The notes under the pieces are model-generated. The model saw only the letters and a program-made list of their open reading frames with translations, did not search any database and was not told the origin of the DNA. Positions 1-9,559 of a stretch of DNA of 64,000 nt are shown here, piece after piece. Within the stretch, counting starts at the first letter, position 1; each line of letters starts with the position of its first letter. The translations under genes were made by a program, and so were the position numbers. The DNA is from Pusillimonas sp. DMV24BSW_D. GTDB taxonomy: Bacteria; Pseudomonadota; Gammaproteobacteria; Burkholderiales; Burkholderiaceae_B. The DNA lies in assembly GCF_011388195.1 (NCBI RefSeq), contig NZ_CP049990.1:2852001-2916000 (forward strand), given 5' to 3'.

Positions 1-3000
1 CGTTTGCACCGGACGCCCATCAAGCGCGGCAACCGACTGCCGGTACCGCGCCATTTGGTCTGTGTACCGTGACCGCATTCGTGCAACGAATCCCTGGGTA
101 GATTCGCCGGGCACGGGGCAACCTGTTTTGTAATCCACCACCAACCACCCTGCTTCATTATGTACGGCCAAATCAATCACTGAAACACGGCCGTCCGTGT
201 CAAGCAACGCCCACTCACGATATGCATCGGCCAAACCAAGCAACCAGCGACCTCGTTCGCTACGCAATGTGCACTCAATTGTTTCGCATACGACCTGTAT
301 TGCCTCGGGTACCCGATGATCAAACAAGCCGGCACGCAATAACTGACGCTGAACAACCTGTTCTCGCTCCGATTCGGATCGGTCGCGCCACACCTGCTCT
401 CCCTGTTTCCCAATTTGCTCCAGCCAGCCGTGAGCAACAATACCGGCAATGGCCTCATCTTGATTCGCCTGAGTCCAGGCGTCACGAGCGCCAAATTGCA
501 ACGAGGCGGAAACAGGTGCAATTGCCGGCCGTGCAGGGGTAAGGGATGCCCTAGGCAAGCGCGCGAGTGCAGACCAGGTCTCCGGGGGTGGAGCCCCATT
601 GCGCGACGATCCGACGTTCGCATCAGCGCGCTCTGAAGAATGATTTTCAGTTTGAACCTGCGATACCGTGGCGGCCTCAATAGCGGGCCACAGGCGCCCC
701 AACAAACTATTTGGTGTCGGGGGTTTTACAGCCCCTTCATCATCAACATCCACATCGACGATCAAATGCAAAGCCTCACGGGCACGTGTTACAGCAACAT
801 ATAACAATCGGTCAATTTCGTAATCGGCGCGCTTTCTTTCCCTGCGTCCCAGATACTCTGCCAACGAATCAACACTACCCGCACTACGCTGCTGAATCGG
901 GCCCAGCAAGACACGCCCTTCAGCCATCTCGACACGCATCAACGGCGTTTCATCCCGCCTGATTCCCTGATGCAACCCCATCAGGATAACGGTGTCGAAC
1001 TGCAACCCCTTGGACTTATGAATCGTCATCACCTCAACTGCAGCGCCTTCAGTACTTCGTGGGGCCGCATAAAGCCGTTCGATCTGTTGTTCCAACTCAA
1101 CGGGGTTCAAGCCACCGTACGGTGCCAAACGTTCCACCAACTGCAAAAGGCTTTGTGCATCTGCACGATCTGCTTCCTGAGAATAAACTTTTTCACCTCC
1201 GAGCCGTCGCCAACATGCCTCCAGCCACGCAGCGAAAGGCATGCGGCCCGAACGATTTTGCTGATCCAGCAGAACCGCGCATGCGTGACGCACACGCAAG
1301 GCTTCGTCTTCCTTGATACCGAGCCCGTCGAGAAAGCTGTCATCAAAGCAAGAAGAAAGAATATCGGGCACTGCCTTATGGGGATATTCACCAAACAAAG
1401 CATGCAGCGTATCAAGCCGCAATCCACAAACCGGTGAACGCAAAATCGATAACCAGGCCAAACGGTCGCCGGGGTGAGCCAGTGCCCGGGCCAACTGAAC
1501 CAGATCATTCACAACCGGACGTGATTTCAGAGAGACAAGCTCAACGGCACGACACGGAACACCATGCCGGTATAGCTCGTTAACGACATCTTGAAGATGC
1601 GCCCGCGCTCGCACCAGAATCGCCACGGGATGTCCACTTTCCGGCCTGCGCGCCAACGCTTCCTGAACCAGCGATAATGTTTTCTGTGTCGCAGATGTTG
1701 AACGTTCAGAGGGTGCTCCGTCTTTGCTCCCCGTCACAACGGCATGCACATGCACCCCCAGGCCATCCAATTGCGCATGAAAAGCCGACGACTCGGTATA
1801 AGGAATTGCGCCCAAGCCGGCGTGCGCAACCTGGGGAAACAAAGGTTTGAATACCTCGTTCACCCATTCCACCACCGTTTCCTGAGACCGAAAATTCGTG
1901 CTCAATTGCAAAGAAACAAGCGGGATATCACCCAGGCCTTCACGTTGAACTCGCAAGAACCAGCCAACTTCCGCCTTGCGGAAGCGGTAAATCGATTGCA
2001 TTGGATCACCTACCAGAAACAACGTTCGACCCTCACCCGGCTGCCATCCCGAGGTCAGTTTTTGTAGCAAGCGGATCTGCGTTTCACTGGTATCCTGAAA
2101 TTCATCAACGAGCAAGTGGGAAATAGACGCATCCAGCGTTAAAAGCAGATCAGAGGGCGCATCGGGATGTCCCAAAGCATGCAGTGCACGCTGCGAAATT
2201 TCAATGAAATCCACCTCGCTGTGCTGAGAAAACTGCACAAGTAACTGGGCGTGAGCCAGCCGTAGAACATCAAACAAGGTCAGGAGCGTCGTGAGGTGGT
2301 GATGCGTATACCCCAAAGGCGCCTGCCGAATGTCGGCTAATGCACTCACCCAGGGGTTGCTATTGTCAAATGCATCGAGCCATCCCTGTAAAACGGTTTT
2401 GGCATTGCTCCCCGGTGGGAACCCTTGGCGTTTATCCAGACGTTTTCGCAACTCTTCCTTATTGGTCAGCAGGAAATCAGCCAGTGCCTGCCACTGAGGC
2501 AAAGACCCGATATCGGCGCCAAAAGGTACCCCATCCCATGTGGCCAACGCCTCAAACGCCTGCTCCCCTTGCTCAACCCTGTTTCTGGAGGCTTCGGCCA
2601 GCGGGCCTGCCAATTGGGTTGCCCAACCAGCGGGCATGCTTTGCTGCAAATAAGCAAGATCTTCTTCAATCGCCTCGCGCAAATGCGCTTGCAAAAGATC
2701 TGGATCCGCACCCGACTCGAACAAGGGTAGCCACTGATCACGCGTTGCCAGCATGCGTGCAATCAAACTCCTGGCGGCTCGTAAATCAACATCAAGATGC
2801 GCAACCAATTGGGCAACGGGTTCATAGTCATCAATCATGTCAAGTGTGTTGCGGGCCGCGGCTTCATAATGCGCACCGGCATCGTCACACAGTGAAGGCA
2901 TGCCGCCCAGTTCGCTCATCCAGGGCATGGATCGAACAAGCGAGGCGCAAAACGCATCAATCGTACGAATACAGAGTCGGGCGGGATACTGTAAAAGCTT

Positions 3001-3315
3001 CCAACCCTTTTCGTCATTCCGGGCCATTGCCTGACGGGCCAGCCGCCAACTCAAGCGAGCATGTTCCGCTTGCGGTTCGGGACCCGACGCGGCCTGAAGT
3101 TTACCCAGAACGCGAGCATGCATTTCTGCAGCTGCCTTGCGCGTAAACGTAATCGCCACAATTTCTTCCGGCCGCTCAACCACCCCCAGCAAAGCCAATA
3201 TCCGGTCAGTTAAAAGCTCGGTTTTGCCTGAGCCGGCCGGTGCCTGAACCAAGAACGACTCTTCCGGATTCAAAGCGCGTTGGCGCACCAATGCATCAGT
3301 CATTTGCGAAGCCAT
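1..3315 (-). CDS. AddA-like UvrD-family helicase/exonuclease (3' end outside window)
   Basis: About 1105 residues are visible; the C-terminus lies beyond the window start. It is a superfamily 1 helicase with a RecB-type nuclease tail, of the kind that processes double-strand DNA ends for recombination. Visible motifs are Walker A APAGSGKT at about residues 25-32, Walker B LLVDEFQDTS around D404/E405, the motif V-like MTIHKSKG around residue 766, YVAVTRA (motif VI), and a C-terminal VVDYKTG (D1061, K1063) typical of the PD-(D/E)XK nuclease fold. The ATG overlaps the stop of the preceding AddB-like gene by one base (TGATG), so the two are probably translationally coupled. I leave the symbol empty because this proteobacterial pair is only distantly related to Firmicutes AddAB. 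Sure of the family, less sure of the exact enzymatic activity. Confidence 0.93.
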   Translation of the reverse strand, partial: MASQMTDALVRQRALNPEESFLVQAPAGSGKTELLTDRILALLGVVERPEEIVAITFTRKAAAEMHARVLGKLQAASGPEPQAEHARLSWRLARQAMARNDEKGWKLLQYPARLCIRTIDAFCASLVRSMPWMSELGGMPSLCDDAGAHYEAAARNTLDMIDDYEPVAQLVAHLDVDLRAARSLIARMLATRDQWLPLFESGADPDLLQAHLREAIEEDLAYLQQSMPAGWATQLAGPLAEASRNRVEQGEQAFEALATWDGVPFGADIGSLPQWQALADFLLTNKEELRKRLDKRQGFPPGSNAKTVLQGWLDAFDNSNPWVSALADIRQAPLGYTHHHLTTLLTLFDVLRLAHAQLLVQFSQHSEVDFIEISQRALHALGHPDAPSDLLLTLDASISHLLVDEFQDTSETQIRLLQKLTSGWQPGEGRTLFLVGDPMQSIYRFRKAEVGWFLRVQREGLGDIPLVSLQLSTNFRSQETVVEWVNEVFKPLFPQVAHAGLGAIPYTESSAFHAQLDGLGVHVHAVVTGSKDGAPSERSTSATQKTLSLVQEALARRPESGHPVAILVRARAHLQDVVNELYRHGVPCRAVELVSLKSRPVVNDLVQLARALAHPGDRLAWLSILRSPVCGLRLDTLHALFGEYPHKAVPDILSSCFDDSFLDGLGIKEDEALRVRHACAVLLDQQNRSGRMPFAAWLEACWRRLGGEKVYSQEADRADAQSLLQLVERLAPYGGLNPVELEQQIERLYAAPRSTEGAAVEVMTIHKSKGLQFDTVILMGLHQGIRRDETPLMRVEMAEGRVLLGPIQQRSAGSVDSLAEYLGRRERKRADYEIDRLLYVAVTRAREALHLIVDVDVDDEGAVKPPTPNSLLGRLWPAIEAATVSQVQTENHSSERADANVGSSRNGAPPPETWSALARLPRASLTPARPAIAPVSASLQFGARDAWTQANQDEAIAGIVAHGWLEQIGKQGEQVWRDRSESEREQVVQRQLLRAGLFDHRVPEAIQVVCETIECTLRSERGRWLLGLADAYREWALLDTDGRVSVIDLAVHNEAGWLVVDYKTGCPVPGESTQGFVARMRSRYTDQMARYRQSVAALDGRPVQT

Positions 3316-6017
3316 CACAGCCCTCCTTCAAAACGTCGCAAGAACGGTTTGACATCGCAATACTGCAAATCCTGTTCCGACCAAACACGGTTGTCCGCCA
3401 CACCTGAAATAAACTCATCAGCAAGCATCGAAATAGCCCGACGCCAATCGACCAGAACCTGCTCCCACGTTTTGCCCGTTGCTTCAGGCCACGTCCACTT
3501 TTCCACCGCCGCCACCCCAGGAAAGCAATCGATGTCGGACAAGCCCCTTGTTTCATTGCCGCGCGCATGCAACTTTGCCAATACCAGCGCAGCTACAGTC
3601 TCATCCTTAGACTGCGCGTACGCTTGCTGTAATAATGCCGCATACAAGGGAAGTTGCAAATCGACCGGGCGCGAACGGGTCCACGAGGACCTGGGATCAA
3701 CAGAACCATTGCCCGACTTATAGTCAATAACCAGCCATCGACCATCTGCCAACTGGTCAATTCGATCAATCTGCATGCCAAGCTCAAGATGTTTGTATTG
3801 CCATACATGTCGGCGCTCCAACTCATAAACCGAGAACGGCGGCCGTTTTTGTTCAACGTCGAGCCATTTTTCAACCACTGCACAGGCGCGCGCCACCTCC
3901 AATTGGCGCAAACGTTCACTGTAATCCGACAAAGCAAGCTGCGCTGCTTCATCCGCGCAAAGATGTACTATTGCGCTCACCCGGCCTTGCTCAACCGACT
4001 CGTGCAATTTATCCTGGCTTTGCAAATGTCGCCACACCCTCTCCATGACGCCGTGCAAAAAAATGCCACGGGCGTTCGACTCTCCCGGCTCGGCATAGTC
4101 GGTTAGCTGACGAGCATGCAAACGGTACTTTACAAAAGCCCACAACGGGTTTCGCGCATGATCATCCAGCACCTGCACCCCGCCTCTAATCCGCTCTTGC
4201 GGCAACAATGCAGGCCCCTGATTGTCAATCAACACCTCCATTTCAATGGCTGCATCTGAAGCGAACTCAACGGCTTCAGCCTGCGCCGAAGACACAATGG
4301 ATTGCATGGGCCAACCCGCAATAAATGGGCTGGGACGTAGCTCGCTTTCACCTTCATGCAAAGCGTGGCTCACGACCACATCGGGCGCGCAGCAAACCAA
4401 ATCCTCAAAAATCCCTTGCGCCCACTGCAATTCCCTCTCGGGCGTTGCTCGTGGCGCTTGCGCCGCTTTCAAAACAGCAGCCGGTATTAAGGGATTGGGT
4501 CGAGGCGCCGCCGGCAAAACATTATCGGTTAGCCCCATTACCCATAGTGCATCCCAATGGCCGCCCTCAGCTTCCAGCAAGCCAAGTACATCAAGCCTGG
4601 ATGTCGGATCACGTTGCGGTTGGAAAAGTGTTTCACGCAACAATCGACGCAGGATGGCGATGGCTTCCGTCACACCAATAGAACCCAACAACGCAACCTG
4701 ACGCGCAAATTGCGTTAATACGCGATCGAAGGCTTCCAACGATTGAAAAGTGTCACTATCGAGCGTTTCCACCCCAGGAAAGCCCAACGTCGTTAACCAC
4801 TCCCTTATAGTTTGAGCCCACGCCACCGCGCCCTGACGATGAGGCGCCTGGGTACATACATTCATTGTGGCAACCCACGACTCATGCAACACAGGTGTCA
4901 CATCAGCCAAATATTGGGAAAACTCGGGCAAACTGATATTCACCACGCGATTGCGGCGCCAGACAGCGTCAAGAGCTGCCCTCTTTCCTGCTTCCTGCGC
5001 GTGCGCAGCGCAACCACCGGCCAATAGCGCCGCCCCCGCGACAGAAGGAGAAACGGCACGATCACGCAAAACGGCCCCAATAACATCCAACCAATGGATT
5101 GCGGCCCGAACCAAAGGCCACTCCATCAACGGACGGGCCACAGCGATATTAAAAGCCAGGGGAGCCGACTCACCAGGCTCCTGAAGTGTTCGTGCCAACA
5201 GACGATGCGCCAGCACGGCATCCTGCTCCAAATTTGGGTTCACAATCGCTACGCGTTGCTCGGGAGAATGCCGCAACCGCTCGTGCGCCCAACGTACGGC
5301 CGCTTCCCATTCCTCAATAGCATCACCGGCCAAGACACGAGTGCGGTTCTGAGCAGGCACACGATCATTTTTCAAACGATAAATATGGCAACCCGCTGCA
5401 ACCAGGCAATCAAGCAAGCGCGCCATTCTTGGGCTGATCTCACTAAACCCGGCCAGCACGATTTGCCCCGCACAGGGCAAACGTCCAGACTCAAATGCTT
5501 CGCATACACCTTCAAAAGCCAGGTTCGCATCCTCTGCGCCAAGATCCATTAACAAAGCCCGGTATCGCTCACGCCAGGCCCGAAACCGTTGATAGTCGGG
5601 TGTTTCGTGCAACGTGGGCACGCTTAACGCCCACTCGTCCATCAATCGATCCGCCTCAATTGCCAGACGCACCGCCGATTGAACATCCAGAAGTGGCGCA
5701 TCACGCTCGACATGTTCGATGGCCTGCTTCCAGACAAGGCCGGCGCCAAAATGATCAAGCACATACGAAGGCATATTCGCCTCGGGCGCAAATGCCCTTT
5801 GATCTGACATCTGTCGAACCCACGACGACCATGGCAAAATAGCCGGCAAAGCAACAACCTGTCGTGACACCCCCAACAACGACGACAAATCACTGACAAT
5901 TCGCCTGGCATAGCGGTTATTAACAGTCAGCACTGTCGTAGTTCGGCTATCGAATGTTAGCAATCCCTCATACGAAATGGGGTCAAAGTGAGTGGATTCC
6001 GTTACAGTGGTGCTCAT
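3315..6017 (-). CDS. AddB-like PD-(D/E)XK nuclease, probable DNA repair protein
   Basis: About 900 residues. The N-terminal two thirds resemble a degenerate helicase-like scaffold: LLTFDSRTTTVLTVNNRYAR near the start and WVMGLTDNVLPAAP in the middle. The C-terminus carries a RecB-type nuclease core, WLVIDYKSG, with D765 and K767 as the expected catalytic residues. The family is known as the partner of AddA-like helicases in beta- and gammaproteobacteria. It is translated directly into the helicase gene (TGATG overlap). The start is uncertain. The open frame extends upstream to 6140, but those residues do not look like the family. ATG codons at 6017, 6023 and 6035 are all possible; I chose 6017, where similarity-like sequence begins. 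No strong Shine-Dalgarno sequence separates them. The gene is divergent from xerD across about 70 bp. Confidence 0.9.
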   Translation of the reverse strand: MSTTVTESTHFDPISYEGLLTFDSRTTTVLTVNNRYARRIVSDLSSLLGVSRQVVALPAILPWSSWVRQMSDQRAFAPEANMPSYVLDHFGAGLVWKQAIEHVERDAPLLDVQSAVRLAIEADRLMDEWALSVPTLHETPDYQRFRAWRERYRALLMDLGAEDANLAFEGVCEAFESGRLPCAGQIVLAGFSEISPRMARLLDCLVAAGCHIYRLKNDRVPAQNRTRVLAGDAIEEWEAAVRWAHERLRHSPEQRVAIVNPNLEQDAVLAHRLLARTLQEPGESAPLAFNIAVARPLMEWPLVRAAIHWLDVIGAVLRDRAVSPSVAGAALLAGGCAAHAQEAGKRAALDAVWRRNRVVNISLPEFSQYLADVTPVLHESWVATMNVCTQAPHRQGAVAWAQTIREWLTTLGFPGVETLDSDTFQSLEAFDRVLTQFARQVALLGSIGVTEAIAILRRLLRETLFQPQRDPTSRLDVLGLLEAEGGHWDALWVMGLTDNVLPAAPRPNPLIPAAVLKAAQAPRATPERELQWAQGIFEDLVCCAPDVVVSHALHEGESELRPSPFIAGWPMQSIVSSAQAEAVEFASDAAIEMEVLIDNQGPALLPQERIRGGVQVLDDHARNPLWAFVKYRLHARQLTDYAEPGESNARGIFLHGVMERVWRHLQSQDKLHESVEQGRVSAIVHLCADEAAQLALSDYSERLRQLEVARACAVVEKWLDVEQKRPPFSVYELERRHVWQYKHLELGMQIDRIDQLADGRWLVIDYKSGNGSVDPRSSWTRSRPVDLQLPLYAALLQQAYAQSKDETVAALVLAKLHARGNETRGLSDIDCFPGVAAVEKWTWPEATGKTWEQVLVDWRRAISMLADEFISGVADNRVWSEQDLQYCDVKPFLRRFEGGL

Positions 6018-6087
6018 TGCCATGCCATTAACCATAAACGTTGAGTGTACTGTGCCGCACTTCAAGCACTGAAACCAGCAGGACAAT

Positions 6088-7014
6088 ATGGTCGTATCGA
6101 AAAAAACAGCCCACCCGAACCCGCTCTCGAACCCTGCCATTCATGCATTTCTTGATGCGGTATGGCTTGAGGACGGCTTGGCCGACAACACGTTGTCGGC
6201 TTATCGCCGCGATATTACCGCCTTTGCGCACTGGTTGGAAGAAACCCGCAAGTACGACATTGACCATGCCCAAACGGCAGATATTCAAGCCTGGTTTGCC
6301 CATCTTCACCCCAACTCGCGTGCAACAACCGCAAACCGACGCCTTGCCGCGTTAAAAAAATATTATCTTTGGGCCCGGCGCCAACAACGGATTAGCGTTG
6401 ATCCTTGCCTGAACCTAAAGTCTGCAAAGCAGCCGTCGCGCTTCCCAAAAACGCTTACGATGGAACAGGTGGAGGCGCTGCTGGAGGCGCCAAACACGCA
6501 AAGCGATCTGGGCTTACGTGATCGCGCTATGCTGGAAACACTTTATGCAACAGGACTGCGAGTGAGCGAACTGGTTAGTTTAAAACTACTTGAAATCGAT
6601 CTGAACGCAGGGGTTGTAAGAGTTGTCATGGGCAAAGGCGGAAAAGACCGGCTGGTTCCCCTGGGAGCAGAAGCGCAACACTGGCTCAACGATTACTGCA
6701 CACAGTCAAGGCCTGCCTTGCTTGGAGTAAGAAGAAGCGACGCCTTATTCGTCACCCAACGTGGCGGGGCCATGACACGCCAGGCTTTCTGGCTCATTAT
6801 AAAAAAATATGCCACGCTGGCGGCTATTCACACCCCGCTGTCGCCCCACGTTTTACGGCATGCTTTTGCAACTCACTTATTGAACCATGGTGCCGATCTG
6901 CGCGTCGTTCAAATGTTGCTTGGGCATGCCGACATTTCAACAACGCAAATCTATACGCATGTAGCCAGAGAAAGATTGAAATCGCTCCACGCCCAACATC
7001 ACCCAAGGGCGTAA
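6088..7014 (+). CDS. xerD: Site-specific tyrosine recombinase XerD
   Basis: 308 residues, normal for the family. With XerC, XerD resolves chromosome dimers at dif under FtsK control. The N-terminal SAM-like core-binding domain covers residues 18-100. The catalytic domain holds the full set of tyrosine recombinase residues: R158 (GLRVSEL), a lysine in MGKGGK (182-186), H254 and R257 (HVLRH), H280 (LLGH) and the nucleophile Y289 (IYTHV). An AGGA element lies a few bases before the ATG. The length, N-terminus and motif wording match housekeeping XerD rather than a phage or island integrase, and nothing island-like surrounds it. XerC is the only close alternative; XerD-type features such as HLLNHGADLRVVQMLLGH favour XerD. 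Confidence 0.94.
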   Translation: MVVSKKTAHPNPLSNPAIHAFLDAVWLEDGLADNTLSAYRRDITAFAHWLEETRKYDIDHAQTADIQAWFAHLHPNSRATTANRRLAALKKYYLWARRQQRISVDPCLNLKSAKQPSRFPKTLTMEQVEALLEAPNTQSDLGLRDRAMLETLYATGLRVSELVSLKLLEIDLNAGVVRVVMGKGGKDRLVPLGAEAQHWLNDYCTQSRPALLGVRRSDALFVTQRGGAMTRQAFWLIIKKYATLAAIHTPLSPHVLRHAFATHLLNHGADLRVVQMLLGHADISTTQIYTHVARERLKSLHAQHHPRA

Positions 7015-7047
7015 CGCAAATCGGGGTTGTTAAACTCTGCACCCGTC

Positions 7048-8634
7048 ATGAAGAAAAACCCATTCAAGATCAAACTGCCCATCCTCAACCTCGGTCGACT
7101 TATTGTTTTCCTGACGATCGTTACAGGCTTGGTCATGATGATTAACACCTTCATTGCCAGCTATCAACGCCAGCAGATAATTCTGCTGGAGAGCCGGCTT
7201 GAGCTCAATCATGCTTATGCCACCAAAATCGCGCAGAGTACGGACCGCTTCCTGGCAAATGCATTACAACAGTTGAATGTCAGTGCCAAGAGACTCGGAC
7301 AACAATTTAATCGCCAAACACAAACCGAAGAGGTTGAGCGACTCTATCGCCAAACCAACGATTTCAGTGCAACAGGCGTCATCGACAACACAGGCAATCT
7401 TAAAGCCGGCTATACCGGCCGTTCGGGCATAACCGGCATCCCTTTGAATAGCGCGGGCGTAAAACTTGCCTTAAACCGTAAGGCGCCCACCATTAGTCCG
7501 CCTTACCATAACCGCAACGGCCAACTCACCATCGCGGTATCGCAACCCATTTTCGACCCCCAAGGCAACTATCTCGGCTTTGTGAGTGGCGCCATTTATC
7601 TGGGGCAAGCGAATAGTTTGGATGGCATTTTGGGGCACCACTATTACAGCGACACCTCTTACGTATACGCTGTTGATGAACAGCGACGTTTGCTCTATCA
7701 TCCGGCGCGCGAACGTGTGGGAAGTATTGTGGGTGAGAACAAAGTGATCGACCTGGTATTACACGGGCTTACAGGCTCTCAGCGCGTTATCAACAGTCAA
7801 GGTCGAGACATGCTTGCCGGGTATGCTCCCGTTGCGGCCACAGGCTGGGGGGTCGTTGCACAAAGTCCCACAGAGCACCTCACGGAACCCTTGACTTCAA
7901 ACATGCTCGACTTAATTCTTGATACGAGTTTTCCCGCATTAGCAATCCTGATTCTCGCCTGGTGGGTGTCAAGGCTGATCGCCAAACCCTTAACAGAACT
8001 GGCGATTCGTGCACGTGAGCTGCACACCACCAACCAAAACCACTCGTTGCACTCAATCAGGTCATGGTATTTCGAAGCGCGCCAGCTAAAGCGCGCCTTA
8101 ATGCAAAGTCAGGCCTCGTTCCACCACCAAATTGACAAGCTCAACGAAACGGCACAAACAGATCCTCTAACTGGCCTGCTAAACAGGCGAGGCTTGGCAG
8201 ATGCCGTTAATATACTGGCGCAAAACGAACATGCCTTTGGCCTGATCGCAATTGATATCGACCATTTCAAACAAGTAAACGACACGTACGGCCATAACGC
8301 GGGCGATCAAGTGCTTAAGTATCTCGCCGATGTTATGAAAAAACACTCTAGGCAAGAGGACATCCTATGTCGTAACGGCGGCGAAGAGTTCTTGATGCTT
8401 TTACCCGACGTCACCCTTGACCAAACAATACAGGCCGCCGAAAGGTTAAGAGCATTCGTCGCAAGTCAGGACAACATTCCCGGATGCCTTCGTTTAACGC
8501 TTTCTTTAGGTGTTACACGCTGGTCCCCCGACTCACACGAATCCATCGACAACGCACTTAAACAAGCAGACAAAGCATTGTATAAAGCAAAAGAAGCTGG
8601 GCGCAATCGCGTCAACGCCGATTATTCCTCATAG
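7048..8634 (+). CDS. Membrane-anchored diguanylate cyclase (dCACHE-GGDEF)
   Basis: 528 residues from the ATG at 7048; an in-frame TTG at 7027 is a weaker alternative. A transmembrane helix at about 17-38 and a second at about 290-312 flank a periplasmic sensor of about 250 residues that looks like a double-CACHE domain. A HAMP-like linker leads to a GGDEF domain. The active-site signature is GGEEF at 444-448, a functional variant, and an RxxD inhibitory site (RQED, 435-438) sits five residues before it. The protein should therefore make c-di-GMP from two GTP and be feedback-inhibited by it. No EAL domain is present. The ligand cannot be read from sequence. It starts 33 bases after xerD and may share its transcript, but the functions are unrelated. 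Confidence 0.9.
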   Translation: MKKNPFKIKLPILNLGRLIVFLTIVTGLVMMINTFIASYQRQQIILLESRLELNHAYATKIAQSTDRFLANALQQLNVSAKRLGQQFNRQTQTEEVERLYRQTNDFSATGVIDNTGNLKAGYTGRSGITGIPLNSAGVKLALNRKAPTISPPYHNRNGQLTIAVSQPIFDPQGNYLGFVSGAIYLGQANSLDGILGHHYYSDTSYVYAVDEQRRLLYHPARERVGSIVGENKVIDLVLHGLTGSQRVINSQGRDMLAGYAPVAATGWGVVAQSPTEHLTEPLTSNMLDLILDTSFPALAILILAWWVSRLIAKPLTELAIRARELHTTNQNHSLHSIRSWYFEARQLKRALMQSQASFHHQIDKLNETAQTDPLTGLLNRRGLADAVNILAQNEHAFGLIAIDIDHFKQVNDTYGHNAGDQVLKYLADVMKKHSRQEDILCRNGGEEFLMLLPDVTLDQTIQAAERLRAFVASQDNIPGCLRLTLSLGVTRWSPDSHESIDNALKQADKALYKAKEAGRNRVNADYSS

Positions 8635-8644
8635 AAAGTAACTT

Positions 8645-9544
8645 ATGCACGGCCATCACCACCACCATCATCACGCGCCCGAGCAGTCGTCAGAAAAACG
8701 TATCGCGCTCGCTTTTTTTCTGAATTTGCTCTTTTCTATTATTGAGTTCATTGGCGGCATGCTCACCCAAAGCACTGCAATTATGGCGGATGCCGTCCAC
8801 GATCTGGGCGATAGTTTGTCAATTGGTACGGCATGGGTTTTGCAACGCCTGGGACGAAGATCAGCAAACTACACATTCACCTACGGTTATCGGCGACTGT
8901 CCTTGTTCGGCGCCGCTTTAAACGGTCTCATTTTGCTTGCCGGATCGGCCTGGGTACTGAGCGAAGCCTTCAACCGCCTAAACAACCCAATTATGCCGGT
9001 TACAGAAGGCATGTTCTTGCTGGCAATACTGGGCGTTTGTGTGAATGGATATGCCGCCTACCGCCTCAGTAAAGGCAACACGCTGAACGAACGGGTACTC
9101 AACTGGCATTTAATTGAAGATGTACTGGGTTGGTGCGCGGTGTTGATACTTTCAATCGTGTTGCATTTTTTCCATTGGCCCATTCTCGACCCGCTGCTAT
9201 CGATTGCCTTTACCTTATTCATTCTGGTCAACGTTGCCCGAATGCTGTGGTCAACCGCCAAACTGTTTTTTCAGGCGGTTCCCGATACGCAACTACTGCA
9301 CGATGTTCGCCAGACCCTGCTTAGCCTGCCCGGCACACAGGCAGTGCATCACCTTCACCTTTGGTCTCTTGATGGCGAAAAACATGTGCTGACCGCCCAT
9401 GTTGTAGTGCACGCCGACACATCGATATCCGACTATCAAAATATAAAGGCAGACCTGAAAATCGCACTGGCGCAATTCAGCCTTTCACACACGACCATCG
9501 AAATTGAACTGTCTCAGGAAGATTGCCGGGATACCGGCCTGTAA
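8645..9544 (+). CDS. CDF-family cation exporter with His-rich N-terminus
   Basis: 299 residues, inner-membrane cation diffusion facilitator of the CzcD/ZitB type, exporting Zn2+ or similar divalent cations in exchange for protons. The six-helix core carries the two metal-site motifs: ADAVHDLGDS in helix 2 (H52, D56) and HLIEDVLG in helix 5 (H155, D159). The C-terminal cytoplasmic domain (about 205-290) has the family's HHLHLWSLDGEKHVLTAHV pattern. The N-terminus is unusual: M-H-G followed by seven consecutive histidines (residues 4-10), a cytoplasmic metal-binding tail. It starts 10 bases after the diguanylate cyclase stop. Substrate identity is inferred from the family only. Confidence 0.92.
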   Translation: MHGHHHHHHHAPEQSSEKRIALAFFLNLLFSIIEFIGGMLTQSTAIMADAVHDLGDSLSIGTAWVLQRLGRRSANYTFTYGYRRLSLFGAALNGLILLAGSAWVLSEAFNRLNNPIMPVTEGMFLLAILGVCVNGYAAYRLSKGNTLNERVLNWHLIEDVLGWCAVLILSIVLHFFHWPILDPLLSIAFTLFILVNVARMLWSTAKLFFQAVPDTQLLHDVRQTLLSLPGTQAVHHLHLWSLDGEKHVLTAHVVVHADTSISDYQNIKADLKIALAQFSLSHTTIEIELSQEDCRDTGL

Positions 9545-9559
9545 AAATGGCCCGCCCAG

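Noticed and set aside
2340-3146. 268-residue plus-strand frame opposite the AddA-like gene
   Set aside because: The minus strand here encodes the helicase motifs without a break; the plus frame has no recognisable features.
6088-7014. Tyrosine recombinase as the integrase of a genomic island
   Set aside because: Sequence and length are those of housekeeping XerD; no att repeats, phage genes or composition shift lie nearby.
8648-8674. His run as a sign of an engineered tag or construct
   Set aside because: The codons are mixed CAC/CAT in a native operon context, and His-rich tails are known in CDF proteins; a natural feature is the simpler reading.
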